In this document: one piece after another, positions 46,201 through 58,889 of the stretch
Position numbering within the stretch: the first letter of the stretch is position 1
How the letters are laid out: every line of letters starts with the position of its first letter
Origin: Lineus longissimus
Taxonomy: Eukaryota; Nemertea; Pilidiophora; Heteronemertea; Lineidae
DNA length: 64,000 nucleotides
NCBI RefSeq assembly: GCF_910592395.1
Contig: NC_088309.1
Location: 19,842,599 to 19,906,598, forward strand
Direction of reading: 5' to 3'
Position numbers and translations under genes: made by a program
Notes under the pieces: model-generated
Told to the model about the DNA's origin: nothing
What the model saw: only the letters and a program-made list of their open reading frames with translations
Database searches by the model: none

Positions 46201-49200
46201 GTACTTTTACAGCAACCATACCATCTTGCCTCGACTCCTTCTCAAACACACTATAAGGCTGTGATAAAAATTAAGGTCACCACATAACTCATTGCGAATA
46301 ATGTTAATAAAATGTGGACTGTAATGCAACAGTAGTCCTAATATTAAGACCGACTCTATTTGATATGCACCTCACTCACGACCAGATATACCACCTAACT
46401 GTATGTCTGTTATTGGGAAGCCGGGCCTAAAATAGCTCCCAAGATTGCACACGAGCCTACTCCTCGGACATGTCGTATACATTGTACTTTATTACTGCAC
46501 ACAGTTCAAACTTTCGAGAAAGTGTGCTTTGTTTAGGATTTAGTCGGGCTTTAAACACCGTCAAAACACAATCTAATGAAACCGAAAGAAACCAGTCTGT
46601 GGTGTGTGCTACTATGTAGTAACAACCTGACTGTTTCACTTGGTTCCTGTGATTTAAAATTCCCCCACTCCTTTGTTTAACATGTTCAAGAGAGAATATG
46701 GACAGGACAGGACCGTTGGGGTCAGGTTTGTGATCCTATCCTGGTCTTCTGGTTGAGACTGCACCCAAGAGGAGTATAACCAAAGCCTAGACCTTTTTTG
46801 TCCTTGCAAGAAAGTGTTAATGGTCGGTCTATTCATGCCCCTATTTCAGCAGGGGTTTTGTTCGACCCCATTAGCACAATTAGGTGTCATTTTCACAGCC
46901 TGGATAGCAGAGGTTTAGAGGAACATGTAAATGTTGGTAAAGAACTTTAAGGTACAATCTGATTTGTAAAATATCGATTCTTTGGTTCAAAAATGTATCC
47001 ATACTGTGATTCCGAGATGTTCAATACAAGAAGTCTTGATATATTATTGTACCTGTTGGTGCCTGGTAGACATGAGATAATGTTGCATTATCATGAGTCT
47101 GTCCTCAATCAAGGAGCACCTCTCCCAGGCCCCAATGTACAATCAGAAAGCTTTACAGTGTGAACAAGGCATCATTTTGGGTGGTTCTCTATCTCCTGAC
47201 AACTGAAGACTGCTTTATTTTTGCGAGCGTAATATTTTTGCGAGTCTTGCGTGAGGGGTCAAAACGCGAACATTGATAGCACTAAAATTACTGGCCTAAT
47301 GATATAATTATTTTAAAAAACGGAATTTAAGTATGAATCTCAAAAAGGTGATTGTTGCTAAAATTTTGGGCTGCAAAAATAAAGGGGTTTATACAGTCTG
47401 CCCAGGTCATCTGATTTTCACTTCTGTTCATTCTTCATGCTTGATGGTGGCCACATCCCAGATGGGAACTGATCCCATGCTCGGTGGGAAATCATGTTCC
47501 TGCACCTAATTCAGTACTGTAAGCTTCAAGGTTGCAAATATGAGACTTGGAGAACATTGATTTTCAGTTGCAAATAAAGATGATCAACTGGAGAAATTAT
47601 CTTGTTAAAACTTCTTTCTTATCGTCCTGGGGGACAGTATTTGCCGCAAAAGAAGGCATCATCAGGATCTTGATTAAGTGTTAACCAGGTTAACATTTCA
47701 CACTCATATTCTACACCTTTTCAATATCCTTTATACAAGTACATATAAGAAGTAGGGCAGTAGGCTCTTGGCGCAGGGGGGGGGGGCAGAACATCACTTT
47801 TTGCCTTAAAAGCCTTGTGTGGGTTTCTCCTCGCACGTTTTTCATCAATATAAAAATGTGCGCGTTCATGTCGGCCCAAATCAGTTGAATTTGAAAGATA
47901 CCGGGTGTGCAACCTCTCAAAAATGAACTCCTGAGACATTCCATTCACCGTCCTAAAAACACATCCGAAGGGAAGGGGAGAGGCCGGTCCACTGCATCCG
48001 GGGTGTACTCGTATAGTTGTGGGAAAGTTATCCTGAAGAGGTGGCCTTATATGCTTTGTTGCATGAATCCGAAAACGAGGTATTCAACGAAAGTTTTCGA
48101 AAGACTCGTTGATATCAGTACAGTCGTCCCCCAAAAGAAACGTCACAGTGGCAGCTGTACAGTGAACACTGTGAAACCGTATTTCGTTTGTCGTCTTCGG
48201 TTGTGGGCATCTCTTGTGAGATTACTTTTGATAGACCGTAGTGGAAACTTTGGCTTCATCACAGACTTTGCCCATGTCTGGGACATGAATAGTTTTTGCT
48301 GTAAAAGAAAATGAGATGCCTGTAACTGAAAGGTTTGTCACCGTTAAAGCAGGCATACATGCTGTCTAATTTGTACTGTCTTGATACCAGTAAAAAAAAA
48401 CACCCGAATGTATTGCTGAGTGAGCAGAACACACCAGTGATTGGCCTGAAAACCCACGAGACCGCAAGTTGGGGGTGTTTCCTGGTTCCACCGTAGAGGA
48501 GAGAAAATCAACAAGCCATTGGGGATTATTAGGTATCAGGGTGGCTCGCCCTTACCTGTCCAAGGACCTTGCCATTCTATCGTCAGTTGTCCTGCTGACA
48601 ATGAAAACAGGAAGCATCTAAAGGCACCGGGTGACCGACTTGACTGGCTGTATTGAAGCTTCCTGCAACAGAAATCATGGTCACTTTGAAATGCATAGTC
48701 CCCTGGGCCGTTTCAGTATCATGCCAAAGCTATCAGCAAAATAGATTTTGCTTTCATTGCCTCGGGTTGGCCTCTTGCTGTTGTTGTTTTAACGGAAACA
48801 GGCGAACCCTTGGCACCGCCAGGGTTGTTTATGCCGAGGGAGACTGTGGCAGGCGTTTCCAAATAATATTTAAAAGTACTTAAGGGATTTTCACGGTCAA
48901 ATCGAAAGAATTTTCTCGGGGGCAGGCGGGGGGGGAGGTCAATCGCTCAGGGAGATAGTTCGCACCTCTTGACCCTCTTGAAAAAACAGCCGGAGCCGCT
49001 CTCCGGCTCAAAGCACCAGTACTATTCTAGCGGAACAATCGAATACGGGGAACATAAAAACCGTTCACACCCGTCACATCCTCTTACTTGACGAGATATT
49101 GTCCCCTGCCGTTTTCGCCCATACAAGTGAGGACTCTCCTTACTGATCCTGCAACGCTGTTGATGGCATGCTGATTGACCGTAATATAGTTGTCGGAACC

Positions 49201-49570
49201 CTCTTGCGTCCAGCGTCCGACAACATCCAGCGGTAACATGCAGGCTAAAATGTAGACAATGTTGTCATTCCAATTAGTCCTTCGTTTAAATCATCTCTGA
49301 AGATTGACAAGGAGATGCATTGGCCTATTTCCACCCGTGCGGTTTTCACAGGCGTTGGATCGATTTCGATGAAGTTATTCAATGGGTAATTGCTGTACCT
49401 ACCACAACAATACCCGTGAAGCGGCAAAACATGGGCGGGAAACCGAGGTATAGTGCCAGGCTTTATAATTCTGTCTATCTTCGATCTGCACACAGTACGT
49501 ACTCTAAGAACCCTTCTGATCATGGCCGGGATATGATAAATTCCTAGATCCGTTAATCTTACGTTTGGAA
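43240..49570. other. Non-coding stretch
   Basis: No gene recognised on either strand. Frames at 44588-44962 and 47907-48314 look like chance. The stretch GAGGCCGGTCC...GCATCCGG near 47980 resembles one near 15948 and may mark a dispersed repeat. Confidence 0.4.
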
Positions 49571-49577
49571 GCCCAAC

Positions 49578-49844
49578 ATGAGACTAAAGATGCAGCGTGA
49601 TATAAAAAAGCTCCGACTGCATAACCTACCTTCTAGATTAAGAAAGAAGCCGAAAGCAAGAAAAAGTATCTTCAAAGACGACATTGCAAAAATATGCGTT
49701 TTTGTCCCTGATCCTGTCATAAAAGTAGTTGAACTGAGACCGTGCCCTCACGGCATTCTTTCCAATGAGATGTTCAGTCGTTGTAATCGCTGTTCAGAAA
49801 TGTTGGAAGTGTCATTAGTTGTACTTAAATTGCTCAATTGCTGA
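49578..49844 (+). other. Small basic open frame, unrecognised
   Basis: 88 codons from ATG to TGA. The start is very basic (RLRKKPKARKSIFK) and the end has a His/Cys pattern (CPHGILSNEMFSRCNRC) that could bind zinc. There is no homology by eye and no splice support. It may be a chance frame. Confidence 0.18.
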
Positions 49845-50154
49845 CCCTAGATATTCTAGGTTCCTCACGGTTCCACTTTAAACCCCCGCTAAAGCAGTGG
49901 CGACGTTCAAGTACATACCTGAGCCAATCGCCATTTCTTTGAAAGAAGGTCCTCTTGAATAGCAGAATCCTTTCTCCACACAGATATAAGACAATGTTAT
50001 GAGACGGACTGCCTCATTACCCTACTTGAACTGCGCGGAATGATGAGCAGGGTCATGACATCTGTGGTTACACAGCCACACATCCATCCTGAACCTCATG
50101 GTCTGTACCCCCGTTAAACGTAGCCAGGTTGATGAGATGCATAAGCCTTGGTGA

Positions 50155-51061
50155 TCAAGATGCCACACGCCCCTGCTCTCTTTTCGAAACACCCCCTGCA
50201 CAAATTAACTTTCCAACATCTCGCCGGAATTTTGGAGAAATTAAAACGTACAAATAAAACTTTATCGGCAGGTTTAAAAAGAGGAGCAAATACACCATCT
50301 GGAATAGATAGCTGGAGATATTGTAAAGTGAAATTTCTAATGCTGATTGATTGTAAGCCTTATGTTTCCACATATTTGGGAATACCATTGAAAGGATTCC
50401 GACTCCTGCTGATGGCGACAAGGTTTATGAAAATAATCAGAGCACTTAAATCAGGTTCTGGTAGAAATTTCATCCATGCAAATTCGCTGAAAATCAGTTC
50501 CTCCGACTGGCCTCCTAGTTTTTGGCGGACTTTAAAATCGATTCGATAAATCGTCAAAAGACTTGTGATGGAGAAAATGAGTAAAACGAGGGCAGATGTG
50601 ACCGAAGCGCTTAGCACGGTGCACCATGACTTTACGCACGCAGACGCATGGTTCTGCAACGTGAGCAGCCGGTCGAAGGTCAACAAAACAATCAACCAAT
50701 GAGAGACAGTGAAAAGCGTCAAACAGAGGAAAAGGATAATAATATTTGCCGTCTCGAGGTCAATTTTTTCCGGTAATTCCCGAGACAAAATCGACGGGAC
50801 CCCGACAGTGATTAGGAGACATAAGTCACACACCGCCAACGCTGTAACATAGACAGTTCCAGAACTTTTCCGATTAGTTTTCGTCGTGACCGTTAAGATG
50901 CACAATAAGTTCCCAACCACGCCCAATGCTATCATCAGTGGCAACCAAAACACATGCAGGACTGCTACAGCATCGTCAAGAAGTGAACCAGGCAAATACA
51001 TATTGTTGGCGAGAGTGTCGTCATATGTAAAGCTCAGCTTTCCATTTTCTGTCAAAGCCAT
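50155..51061 (-). pseudogene. Class A GPCR pseudogene lacking TM5-TM6
   Basis: From ATG at 51061 (context GAAATGG) a frame encodes an extracellular N-terminus, TM1 with GVVGNLLCILTV, TM2 with ALAVCDLCLL (the LAxxD aspartate), TM3 ending in DRLLTL at the DRY position, and TM4. It stops at 50360. A shifted frame downstream (50421-50155) carries a TM7-like end, NLPIKFYLYVLISPKFRR, of the N-P/L-x-x-Y type with helix 8. Only about 200 bases separate TM4 from TM7, too few for TM5, loop 3 and TM6. It is therefore read as a deleted and frameshifted pseudogene, probably of a peptide (FMRFamide-like) receptor. A missing intron-split arrangement is unlikely at this spacing. Confidence 0.7.
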
Positions 51062-51126
51062 TTCGTATTTTGTCCACTTCACATAAAGAAAACTCCTGCA
51101 GGTACGCTCACCAGTAACAAATCGTC

Positions 51127-51639
51127 ATGTTCAGTCCTCCTGACTGGCCGACGATGGCAAGCAGTATAAAAGCAAACCACAATCGAAAAGCCATATTCAT
51201 CTGGCTTCTAATCAAAACACAATCATTTTATGCTTTACTATCTTATACGGAGATCCACGGTCCTATCTCCAGTGAGAATATTCGTCGTGTGGCGTGCACT
51301 GTTGGCCCAACACGTCGTCCTTCAACAACGCCAGTGAGATATCTTGTCCTGAAAGTTATGGGTCAGTTAAGACAACTTAAAGCTCTCTGTTTTCCTGCCT
51401 TCGTTCTTTATCATAGGGACGTTTTCAGTTCCGATTTCACTCAAAATTTACACCAGGCACTAAAGAAATTAGTCGATCCTTGGTGGTCGTATGGATGTGT
51501 CCTGAAATATTGGTTCAACACATTCCATAGTCCATTGAATTTCACAGACAAATACACGGGGGATTTCGATCTGAAGCGCACTGAACTTTTGCTGTTCTGC
51601 AATCTTTACTTGACTCGAGTTCTGTGTCGTGGTCCTTGA
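51127..51639 (+). other. 170-codon open frame of uncertain status
   Basis: Open from ATG to TGA on the plus strand with no domain recognised; contains SSDFTQNLHQALKKLVDPWW. Length alone is suggestive but not decisive at this base composition. It starts just upstream of the GPCR pseudogene on the other strand. Confidence 0.15.
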
Positions 51640-52539
51640 AATCTCAGACCAATGAGAGTGACTGGAGAACTATTACGTAGTCCATATTTTACTGAAAGAC
51701 TTAGAACAAAGAAGAACACACAGTATTTATATAGGTTAGATTCTAATAATCGATCAGATACATCACAACAAGTCACGAACTATTACCATTGCACTTATAA
51801 ATCGATACTAAATTACTATAACATTACGAACAAACATGCTAGACATAGCGTGACACCGAGGATCATTAAAGGGTTGCATCTCTACTTTGTAATTTGTTAA
51901 TCTGTTAAATTGCAATTAGTGGGAGATTGGTGGTCTGTCATGAAAGTCACTGCCCCTGTTCGCCCGCAACTAAGAGCCCCCGCTGCTTCCAACGCACGCG
52001 ACAGGCTGCAGACAAAGGATCTCGGGGGCGGGGAGGGACAACATGAAGTAGCTCCTGTCGTGATGTCCTGAAACACTCGGGGCAACCATGATTCATACAG
52101 CAGAGAGCAAGGAGTGTACCGATTGTCATCAACATCGATGGTGGTTTTTTTGAGAAAATTATAACTCCTATGTCCATACAACCAAGGGGAAGGGTGTTGA
52201 TGGTAAAAATCAATGTGTTCAGAGAAAATAGTTTAATGTTACCTTAGAAAATGAGAATGGGCTTTGGAGCCCCATCATTACGCGAGTGCACTGAAAACGA
52301 CTGCTGTTTTGTACACAAAAATCGAGAAATCGTTGTTTTTTGAACGACGATTCTTTTCTCGAATCTCGATGGTCCCAGCGGCGTCCCGAAAAATAAAGAT
52401 TCCCCTAATTTTTACCCGTACGTCTATTATACATATATTTATCAGGTTACCAATATTGTCCAAAAAATACTTGCAAATTTGACTAAATCACGTGGCGTCT
52501 TCATCATGCGACCGCTCACTTTGGAAAGGCAAAGTTCCC

Positions 52540-55500
52540 CTAGACCGTCGCTCTTGGCCTCACGCAAATTTCAAATGGGGGTGGCGCGTTCGTTAAACCA
52601 AATATACCCTCAAGGCTTGGATTTGCAGTACCCGCTGGTTTCGTAAACGTAAACTTCTGAAGTAGCGCCACGAAAATGAGAAATATTTCCATCTTCGCAA
52701 GTCCTTCGCCAGGGCATTGGCGCCGACCTAAAAAAACAAATAATTGATATGAATACTATGAAATGTATTATGATTATGAATACGATGCATTGATTCTGCA
52801 TTGGCGCCAACGAAAAGAAATCTAATGATTATGAACACTGTGAAGTAATTCGGCATTGGCGCCGACCTAAAAGAAACCATCCGCAGTGGCGCCGACCTAA
52901 AAGAAACCATCCGCAGTGGCGCCGACCTAAAAAACCCATCCGCAGTGGCGCCGACCTAAAAGAAACCAGCCGCAGTGGCGCCGACCTAAAAGACACCGTC
53001 CGCGTTGGCGCCGACTTAAGAGCATTCGGCAAGCATGTTTGCCGGAAACGGGTGGTATGGCATGAACCAACGCCAGAATGATTAGACTAGAGGTCGCGCT
53101 GCATCTATAGATTGTACATACTTGGCACAGTTAACAGGAGCACCCCGTTCGCGTTCACAATACATGTATTTGGCCTAGTGGCTCAGGTAGACAGCTATAA
53201 ACATTGCCGTAATGCAGTTATTATGCATGCAAATTTGCCGAAACTTGGTATTTATAGTGTTTGTATATCCCATGCATACAACAGCATTGTTGAAAATTAT
53301 ATTCAGTGTACAGGTGTACATGTACGTATTTACACAAATGTTGAAGTTCAACAGTGTTTTAACACTAGATAGACGTTCCATGCCTTAAAGAACTGTACAT
53401 GTACAAGTACATGTACTGAGCATTCTTATTAGTGCCTACCAATAGCAAAAGGTATGAGTTCAGGTTTATGAACAACTCCCCCTTTATCATCCAGGAAGTT
53501 TCCGGGGTCGAAAGCATCAGGGTTCTTCCAAATCTTCGGGTCCCTGTGTACGGCCCAGAGATTTGGCATCAACGTGGTGCCTTTGGGGATTGTGAAATTC
53601 CGGATCATAACATCTCGGTGCAGGTTGCAGTGCGGAAGACTGAGACCCACAACTGAGGCGAAACGTTGTATTTCGAGCACAGCGGCTTCAGTGAAAGGTA
53701 GATTTAGGCGATCTTTCATGGTCGGGAATCTATCTTCTCCGATGGCATCGTCGATTTCTGATTTAATTTTTCGCTGTATTTCGGGATGTGTGACCATAAG
53801 GAATATCGCCCATTCCAGAGTGATGGAGGTAGTCTCGCCTCCAGCCCCGAAGAGGTCAGTGATGACAGTCAACAGCTGATCATCTGGAAGATGAATCATT
53901 ATAGTAGTTTAGAAAAAAACGCAGCAATTGTTCAATGCCAGAGTGCCAGTGTATTTTGGAAACGTAAAGGAATAAAGTACATACATGCATCTTTGTTAGT
54001 GATCGACTTATTCCACTCGGGGCTGAGAAGATCGGTATTGGCAACCATTTCAGTAGCAACGCATGCGCAAGAGCAAACATCAACTATGCACCCTGCAACC
54101 ATGCACCGTGTCATCTGCCAGAATTAGCCATTCTGCAGCGCTTTCGCGTTGCCGGTATAGTTGGTTTGTGGTCTCATTCTAATGCTAAGTAAAATGGCGG
54201 CCAATATCTACGGCCGAATTTAGGAACCGATCGTTGCGGTGCTAAATTCATGCCAATGACTTCTTCAGGGCATGTCCGTTTTTGAAAATATGCATGCGAT
54301 ATATGTCTAATAACAATCAGCAACTGCAACAACCATGTGCAGAGGTTACCACCACGCCTTCAAGGAGGATACTGACCCGTAAATGAGTTGTTGGGGTCTT
54401 TCTTGTCTTGTCTTTCCTTCTCAGCAAGGTAAGCATCGAGAAAATCGGCGAGATCATCCGGATCGAAACGCTCTTTGTGCTCTTTGATGTGTTTCTCAAA
54501 AAAAACGTGCACGAAGTCAATGTTCTTCTTGATTGTCGCCAAGTTGAAGAGGTCTCCCGGTATGTGCCGTAAGAATGGAAATAGGTTCAAAATGGAGTCA
54601 TTCGGCAACAGAGCGAGGTTTTCTTTCCATCGTGTTGCGAAATGGAGAAATTCCGGGTCCTCGTAGTCATACCTCTGGCCAACCAGAGTCGCTAAAATTA
54701 CGTTGGTGGTTGCCGCGGTTAGCAACGGACCAATCTCGAAACTCTTGCTTCCCTTCTTTTGAATTTCTTCAATGAGGTGATTAATTTCTTCTCCGGTTTT
54801 TTCTTCGGTGACCATATCTCGTAGCACCGAGAGCGAGACTCGGCGATGTTCCTTCCATATTTGACCATTGCTGCTGCCAATACCTGGAGTGTGTGGGTGA
54901 AAGACGAGAATAAAACAACAATGCTTGAGTGGGATGGGGATGTTGGTGGTGGATGAGGTCTATTGACGTACAACCCCGACATAAAACATTGAGCGATCGC
55001 AGCGCCACTTCTGCATGTGAACGTCATCTGCGCTTCATTTCTGGATGTGGCACATTATACTCTCGTTCGAAAAAAGGGAAACAGGGCCTACCTTAATGGA
55101 CTGGGGCCTTTCGATACAGGAGTTTTTCAGCGAACTTTGACTTTTTATTGCTATTGCAAGAACTCCGAAATTAGCACTTTGGCTAAACTCCTCTTTTTGG
55201 CGATACTCTACCTTTTCCCCCGAGTACCAAGAAGAAGATGGCGTCGGGTCTGTCCATGAAATCTTCGCATGACATCGCTGCCTTTATCGAATCGAAGGAA
55301 TTAAGGAATACGCTGAGCTGTGTTCCTAGGCTGATAGTAATAAGATCGGAGTTAAATTCATTGGACAACCGCAGCGACTCCTTTCGGATGTCTTTGCCTG
55401 CAAGGTGAAAACTATGAAGTAGAGGATGATACAATTTAATAAGCTGTGGTACTACAAGGGTTAAACCTTTGATCGCCTGTTGCCATTTGCATCTATCCAA

Positions 55501-56101
55501 GTAAATATATGGTGGCCCAAAGAAACCCCGGACGATCATAAGATTACTTCTACCATTGACCGACCAGCGTTTCAGCTGTTAAGCGAGGTGTGGTTGGGAT
55601 TACTGCAAATGTGGTCTAAAATACTGTATTTACTCTATCGCTCTTTAAACAGATTTTCTCGGACCGGTGTAACATCTGTGGTTGTTCCCCATGTTTCAGT
55701 GTTTCCAAACAATAGGCAGCTAGAGAGACCATGACTTTTCAATAGGGGGGATACACAGAAAAACTCGTCAATCTATTTTTGAGCGTTCCCAAACAATGAG
55801 GGGAAACACTCAAAAACAGAAACACTCAAAAACATTACACCGGTTGCAAATTGACCATTGTCTGCTCTCGGGCCCGAATCTTAGGCACGCCGTTCGGGAA
55901 CACCGTCTTCCCAAAGAAATTCTACACGCTCTCTGAGATCAGTGCGATTCCAGGCCCACCTGACTTACCCAAGAAAGGCAAACTTCCGAGAATAGGTACA
56001 CTCCAGGGTCCCGGGGGTAGGTTGGACGATAGCTTCCGCCTAAGGTAAAGGTACCCGATGAGAATCAGCAAAAGGGTAAGGAGAAGAGAGGCGATGTCCA
56101 T
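52540..56101 (-). CDS. Cytochrome P450, CYP2 clan
   Basis: Five exons: 56101-55969, 55397-55212, 54883-54377, 53883-53440 and 52727-52540. Joined they give 1458 bases, 485 residues plus TAG, the usual length for a microsomal P450. It has an N-terminal membrane anchor (residues 4-20), the hinge PPGPW (29-33), the C-helix WKEHR (116-120), the I-helix oxygen-binding motif AGGETTS (289-295), the K-helix ExxR (E346-R349) and the heme loop PFAIGRRQCPGEG with Cys428 as the iron ligand (FxxGxRxCxG complete). EIQR and the GRRQCPGEGLA segment are typical of CYP2. It is an ER heme monooxygenase; the substrate cannot be told. The heme loop is split by an intron after PFAI-G, and that intron is filled with copies of the exon 5 acceptor. 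An upstream in-frame start exists at 56167, but 56101 gives the normal anchor. Confidence 0.94.
52715..53035 (-). repeat. Tandem copies of the P450 exon 5 splice acceptor
   Basis: On the minus strand TTTTAG|GTCGGCGCCA, which is the true acceptor and first codons of the heme-loop exon, recurs about every 30 bases: copies of GGCGCCGAC on the plus strand at about 52719, 52802 (degenerate, without AG|GT), 52857, 52887, 52917, 52947, 52976 and 53006. Most copies keep a pyrimidine-rich stretch, AG and codons for GRR(H/Q)C. All but the 52719 copy are intronic. Confidence 0.88.
55664..55843. mobile_element. 180-bp MITE, copy A, in P450 intron 1
   Basis: Starts CCGGTGTAACATCTGTGG and ends ACATTACACCGG, so the ends are inverted repeats (CCGGTGTAA and TTACACCGG). 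Nearly identical, in opposite orientation, to 56698-56877. No coding frame. Confidence 0.8.
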
Positions 56102-56697
56102 GTTTGCTGCAAAAGATCCAAGATGGCTGGCTTTTCTAACAGACCTGTTCGCATATAAATGGCCCAATTGCTTGGTAATCTCAGGCCTTTGAATATCGCT
56201 AGATGTTTGATAATCGCAACGTGTAGTTTGTTAAAATAAATTAGGATGTATTTATGCTAGTAGGGCACGCTTGATCATTGACATTTTAATTCCGTGTACA
56301 TGTACATCAATATATCACAACACTGATGCAGAAAATGTGGTTCCTCATGGCCGTTGTCAGCTATTTGCTGCATACGTACTTTGTGCTTGGCATGCCGCAG
56401 CAATTACAACTTGTCATGACTAAAACAAATCGAGGGACGCCATTGGGACGCTGCTGATACATGTGAATGCTGTCCTTAATTGAGTGGTGTCCTGATAACA
56501 GATGTCACTTCAACTGAAATGACCAATTTGGGACCAAATAGAGTGTCACTCATAGAAAAAGTGTCCTTAATAAAGATGTGTTCATTGAGGGAGGTTCCAT
56601 TCTTTTCTATAAGGTCGTTGACTCATCCTCCCTATATAGAAGCATGCAGACCCCTGGAACGTTTCGAGACTCATCCAGTGTTACAAAATGTGCAAAG

Positions 56698-56877
56698 CCG
56701 GTGTAATGTTTTTGAGTGTTTCTGTTTTTGAGTGTTTCCCCTCATTGTTTGGGAACGCTCAAAAATAGATTGACGAGTTTTTCTGTGTATCCCCCCTATT
56801 GAAAAGTCATGGTCTCTCTAGCTGCCTATTGTTTGGAAACACTGAAACATGGGGAACAACCACAGATGTTACACCGG
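56698..56877. mobile_element. 180-bp MITE, copy B, upstream of the P450 gene
   Basis: Inverted copy of the element at 55664-55843, same length, with only a few visible differences. Together the two copies bracket P450 exon 1. No clear target-site duplication was seen at either. Confidence 0.8.
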
Positions 56878-57000
56878 GCCCACCGAGGCCTACTTCTTCA
56901 GTGCTTGTGGTATTAAAATGGGCATGCCACGCTCCCCATTGCGAATGTTTTAGACGCAGAGAAACCGTACTTCGAATGTTGCAGAGCCTATAGCTAGCTC

Positions 57001-57037
57001 AGCTAGCATTGCTAATGAGTTAGCAATGCAAGCTAGC
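57001..57037. repeat. Stem-loop with AGCTAGC arms
   Basis: AGCTAGCATTGCTAA and TTAGCAATGCAAGCTAGCT pair around the loop TGAG with a small bulge. Extra TAGCTAGCT sits just upstream. Confidence 0.75.
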
Positions 57038-58424
57038 TTCACAGACAGTATTTCAGGTAACATACCCAGGTTCAAGGTCATCTTGGCTTAGGATAACGAG
57101 GAACAACTGTGAAGTTCTTACCAGTTCATACTGCCTGTGTATGTGTGAGATAACAGTAAAACAACTGGAATAGTTTCATGGATGGTTCCGTAAATGTTTT
57201 ACTTATTGTTTTCGTATTATATCCTGTAGGCCCTCTGTGATAGCGTCCAGATAGTATATAGTATATTTGACTTCGGGACAAAGGCCTACTCTTGTGGACA
57301 ATAAATCGAAAAGCTAACGGAGGGATTATACCGGATTGGATTAGGGGATGGAGTAGAAATTACAGCAGACCTTTAATTCATAACTTAATATTCTGGAAGT
57401 AAGTTGAGCTTTTCATAAACCTGACGTGCTCCTCATGCCTGCATGTGATCTCACTTCAACGGGAGTTCTCGGTCAATTTCAACGTTCTCTCCCCGGCACT
57501 CAAATCCATGGCCCTGGCGCTGACTACACCTTATGAATTTCTTCCGATTTGTCTTGCATCTTGAGTCTTGAGAATTAACCAATGACCTCATAAAGGTGAA
57601 AGAAGAATAAAACAAGTCTTTGGCATAATCTTATTCACGATCAGCGGTGAGTTTCCTACAGTTTGGTCAGCTCAGCAGTTGAGAACCAAGGAATTAAACG
57701 TTTCACATAATTATTACATGACATACTAAAGAAGAAGGGGTTGATCGAGTTGCCAAATTATGCCCATGCAACACGCTTCTCAATTTCGCTAGATAGAGTA
57801 ATTTAAAAATTGAAGCGAATTGATGAACGCGCGCATTTTTACCCCCTTTTGATTGAAAATAAACTTGAAATTGGTGGTGTCCTTGTAACTCGATAAAGTT
57901 ATTCACCTTGAATTGAAGCTCTTTTCTGTAGGCCCAGCCCACGCCCGAAAATTATCTGTGCTGTGACCGAGTGCTGCTTTGAATTTCCGCACTCAGCGTG
58001 CCTTCCCGGCGCTGAGCCGAGCGCCCACGTCACTCCTTGCGCAATGATAGTATAGTGTGATGAGACGCCGTCGAGAATATGCTTGAAAGTTATCGCTGTT
58101 TTGGAGAATGTTTCTCGTGATGTCTTACCTCTTGTTTAAAAAACAACCAGCAAAGCTTATATGAAGAAAGGAATGCAGCATGGTGGAATTTTGTTTACTC
58201 AAGCACGCGCCAATAGTTAATGTTGGGAGATAAGAGGCTACCTTGAAGTCTTCAATATTGCAGGCTATTCTTGCAGACGCATTGAAATCTGTAAGCATTT
58301 TAATTCATCGAATTTTTAACTTGTTAAAATGGATTCGACAGAAGTGAGAATTTCTGCATGTATCGTGCTACATCAGCCTTATGTCATGAGTCACACCTTC
58401 TTCAGCTTTAGAAAGATATCTTGA

Positions 58425-58575
58425 AGGATTTTTCGGCGTACACAAATATGAGGTTTTTCAGCGAAATAAAAAGCCCTTAACGGTTTTTCAGAATCTCTTC
58501 GCTGAAAAACCGTTAGTGCATGTCTGTGTTGGCCGAAAAACCTTTCAGGGTCTTTCAAGAGCTCAAAAACCTTTA
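58425..58575. repeat. Nested fold-back with GTTTTTCAG repeats
   Basis: TAACGGTTTTTCAG (58478-58491) and CTGAAAAACCGTTA (58502-58515) form a perfect 14-bp stem with a 10-base loop. Outside it, AGGATTTTTCGGC on the left and GGCCGAAAAACCTTT on the right pair again. Confidence 0.7.
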
Positions 58576-58889
58576 ATTCATAGAGTGCGGCAGAAATTGC
58601 AAATCTTCGGCGAAATGGCGTCTAGACTTTAACACAAAGCACCGAGAAAATGCTCCATACATTGCTTACCACAACAGTTACAACAGCATCCAGTATTATA
58701 GTTCCCAGGCTGTAGATAACGATATGAAAAAAAGGGTATAGGTATACCTTTAAAAAAGAGAATGGTGGTTTACCGGCGATTCTTCTCATGTCGTTGACTC
58801 AGAAAGATATTCTGCGTTTAACACGATGCAAAAAGGGGACCAAAAGGTGAGAAGGTGCACTTTTTAGACCACATCAAACCAGATCTCAT

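Noticed and set aside
47907-48314. 135-codon plus-strand frame
   Set aside because: Length is within chance for the region, no motif was seen, and no exon boundaries fit.
50148-50549. Plus-strand frame of 133 codons
   Set aside because: It is the complement of the GPCR pseudogene, whose minus-strand reading has clear receptor motifs.
51127-51639. 170-codon plus-strand open frame as a gene
   Set aside because: No recognisable domain, no coding-like composition and no splice or promoter support. Listed only as an uncertain frame.
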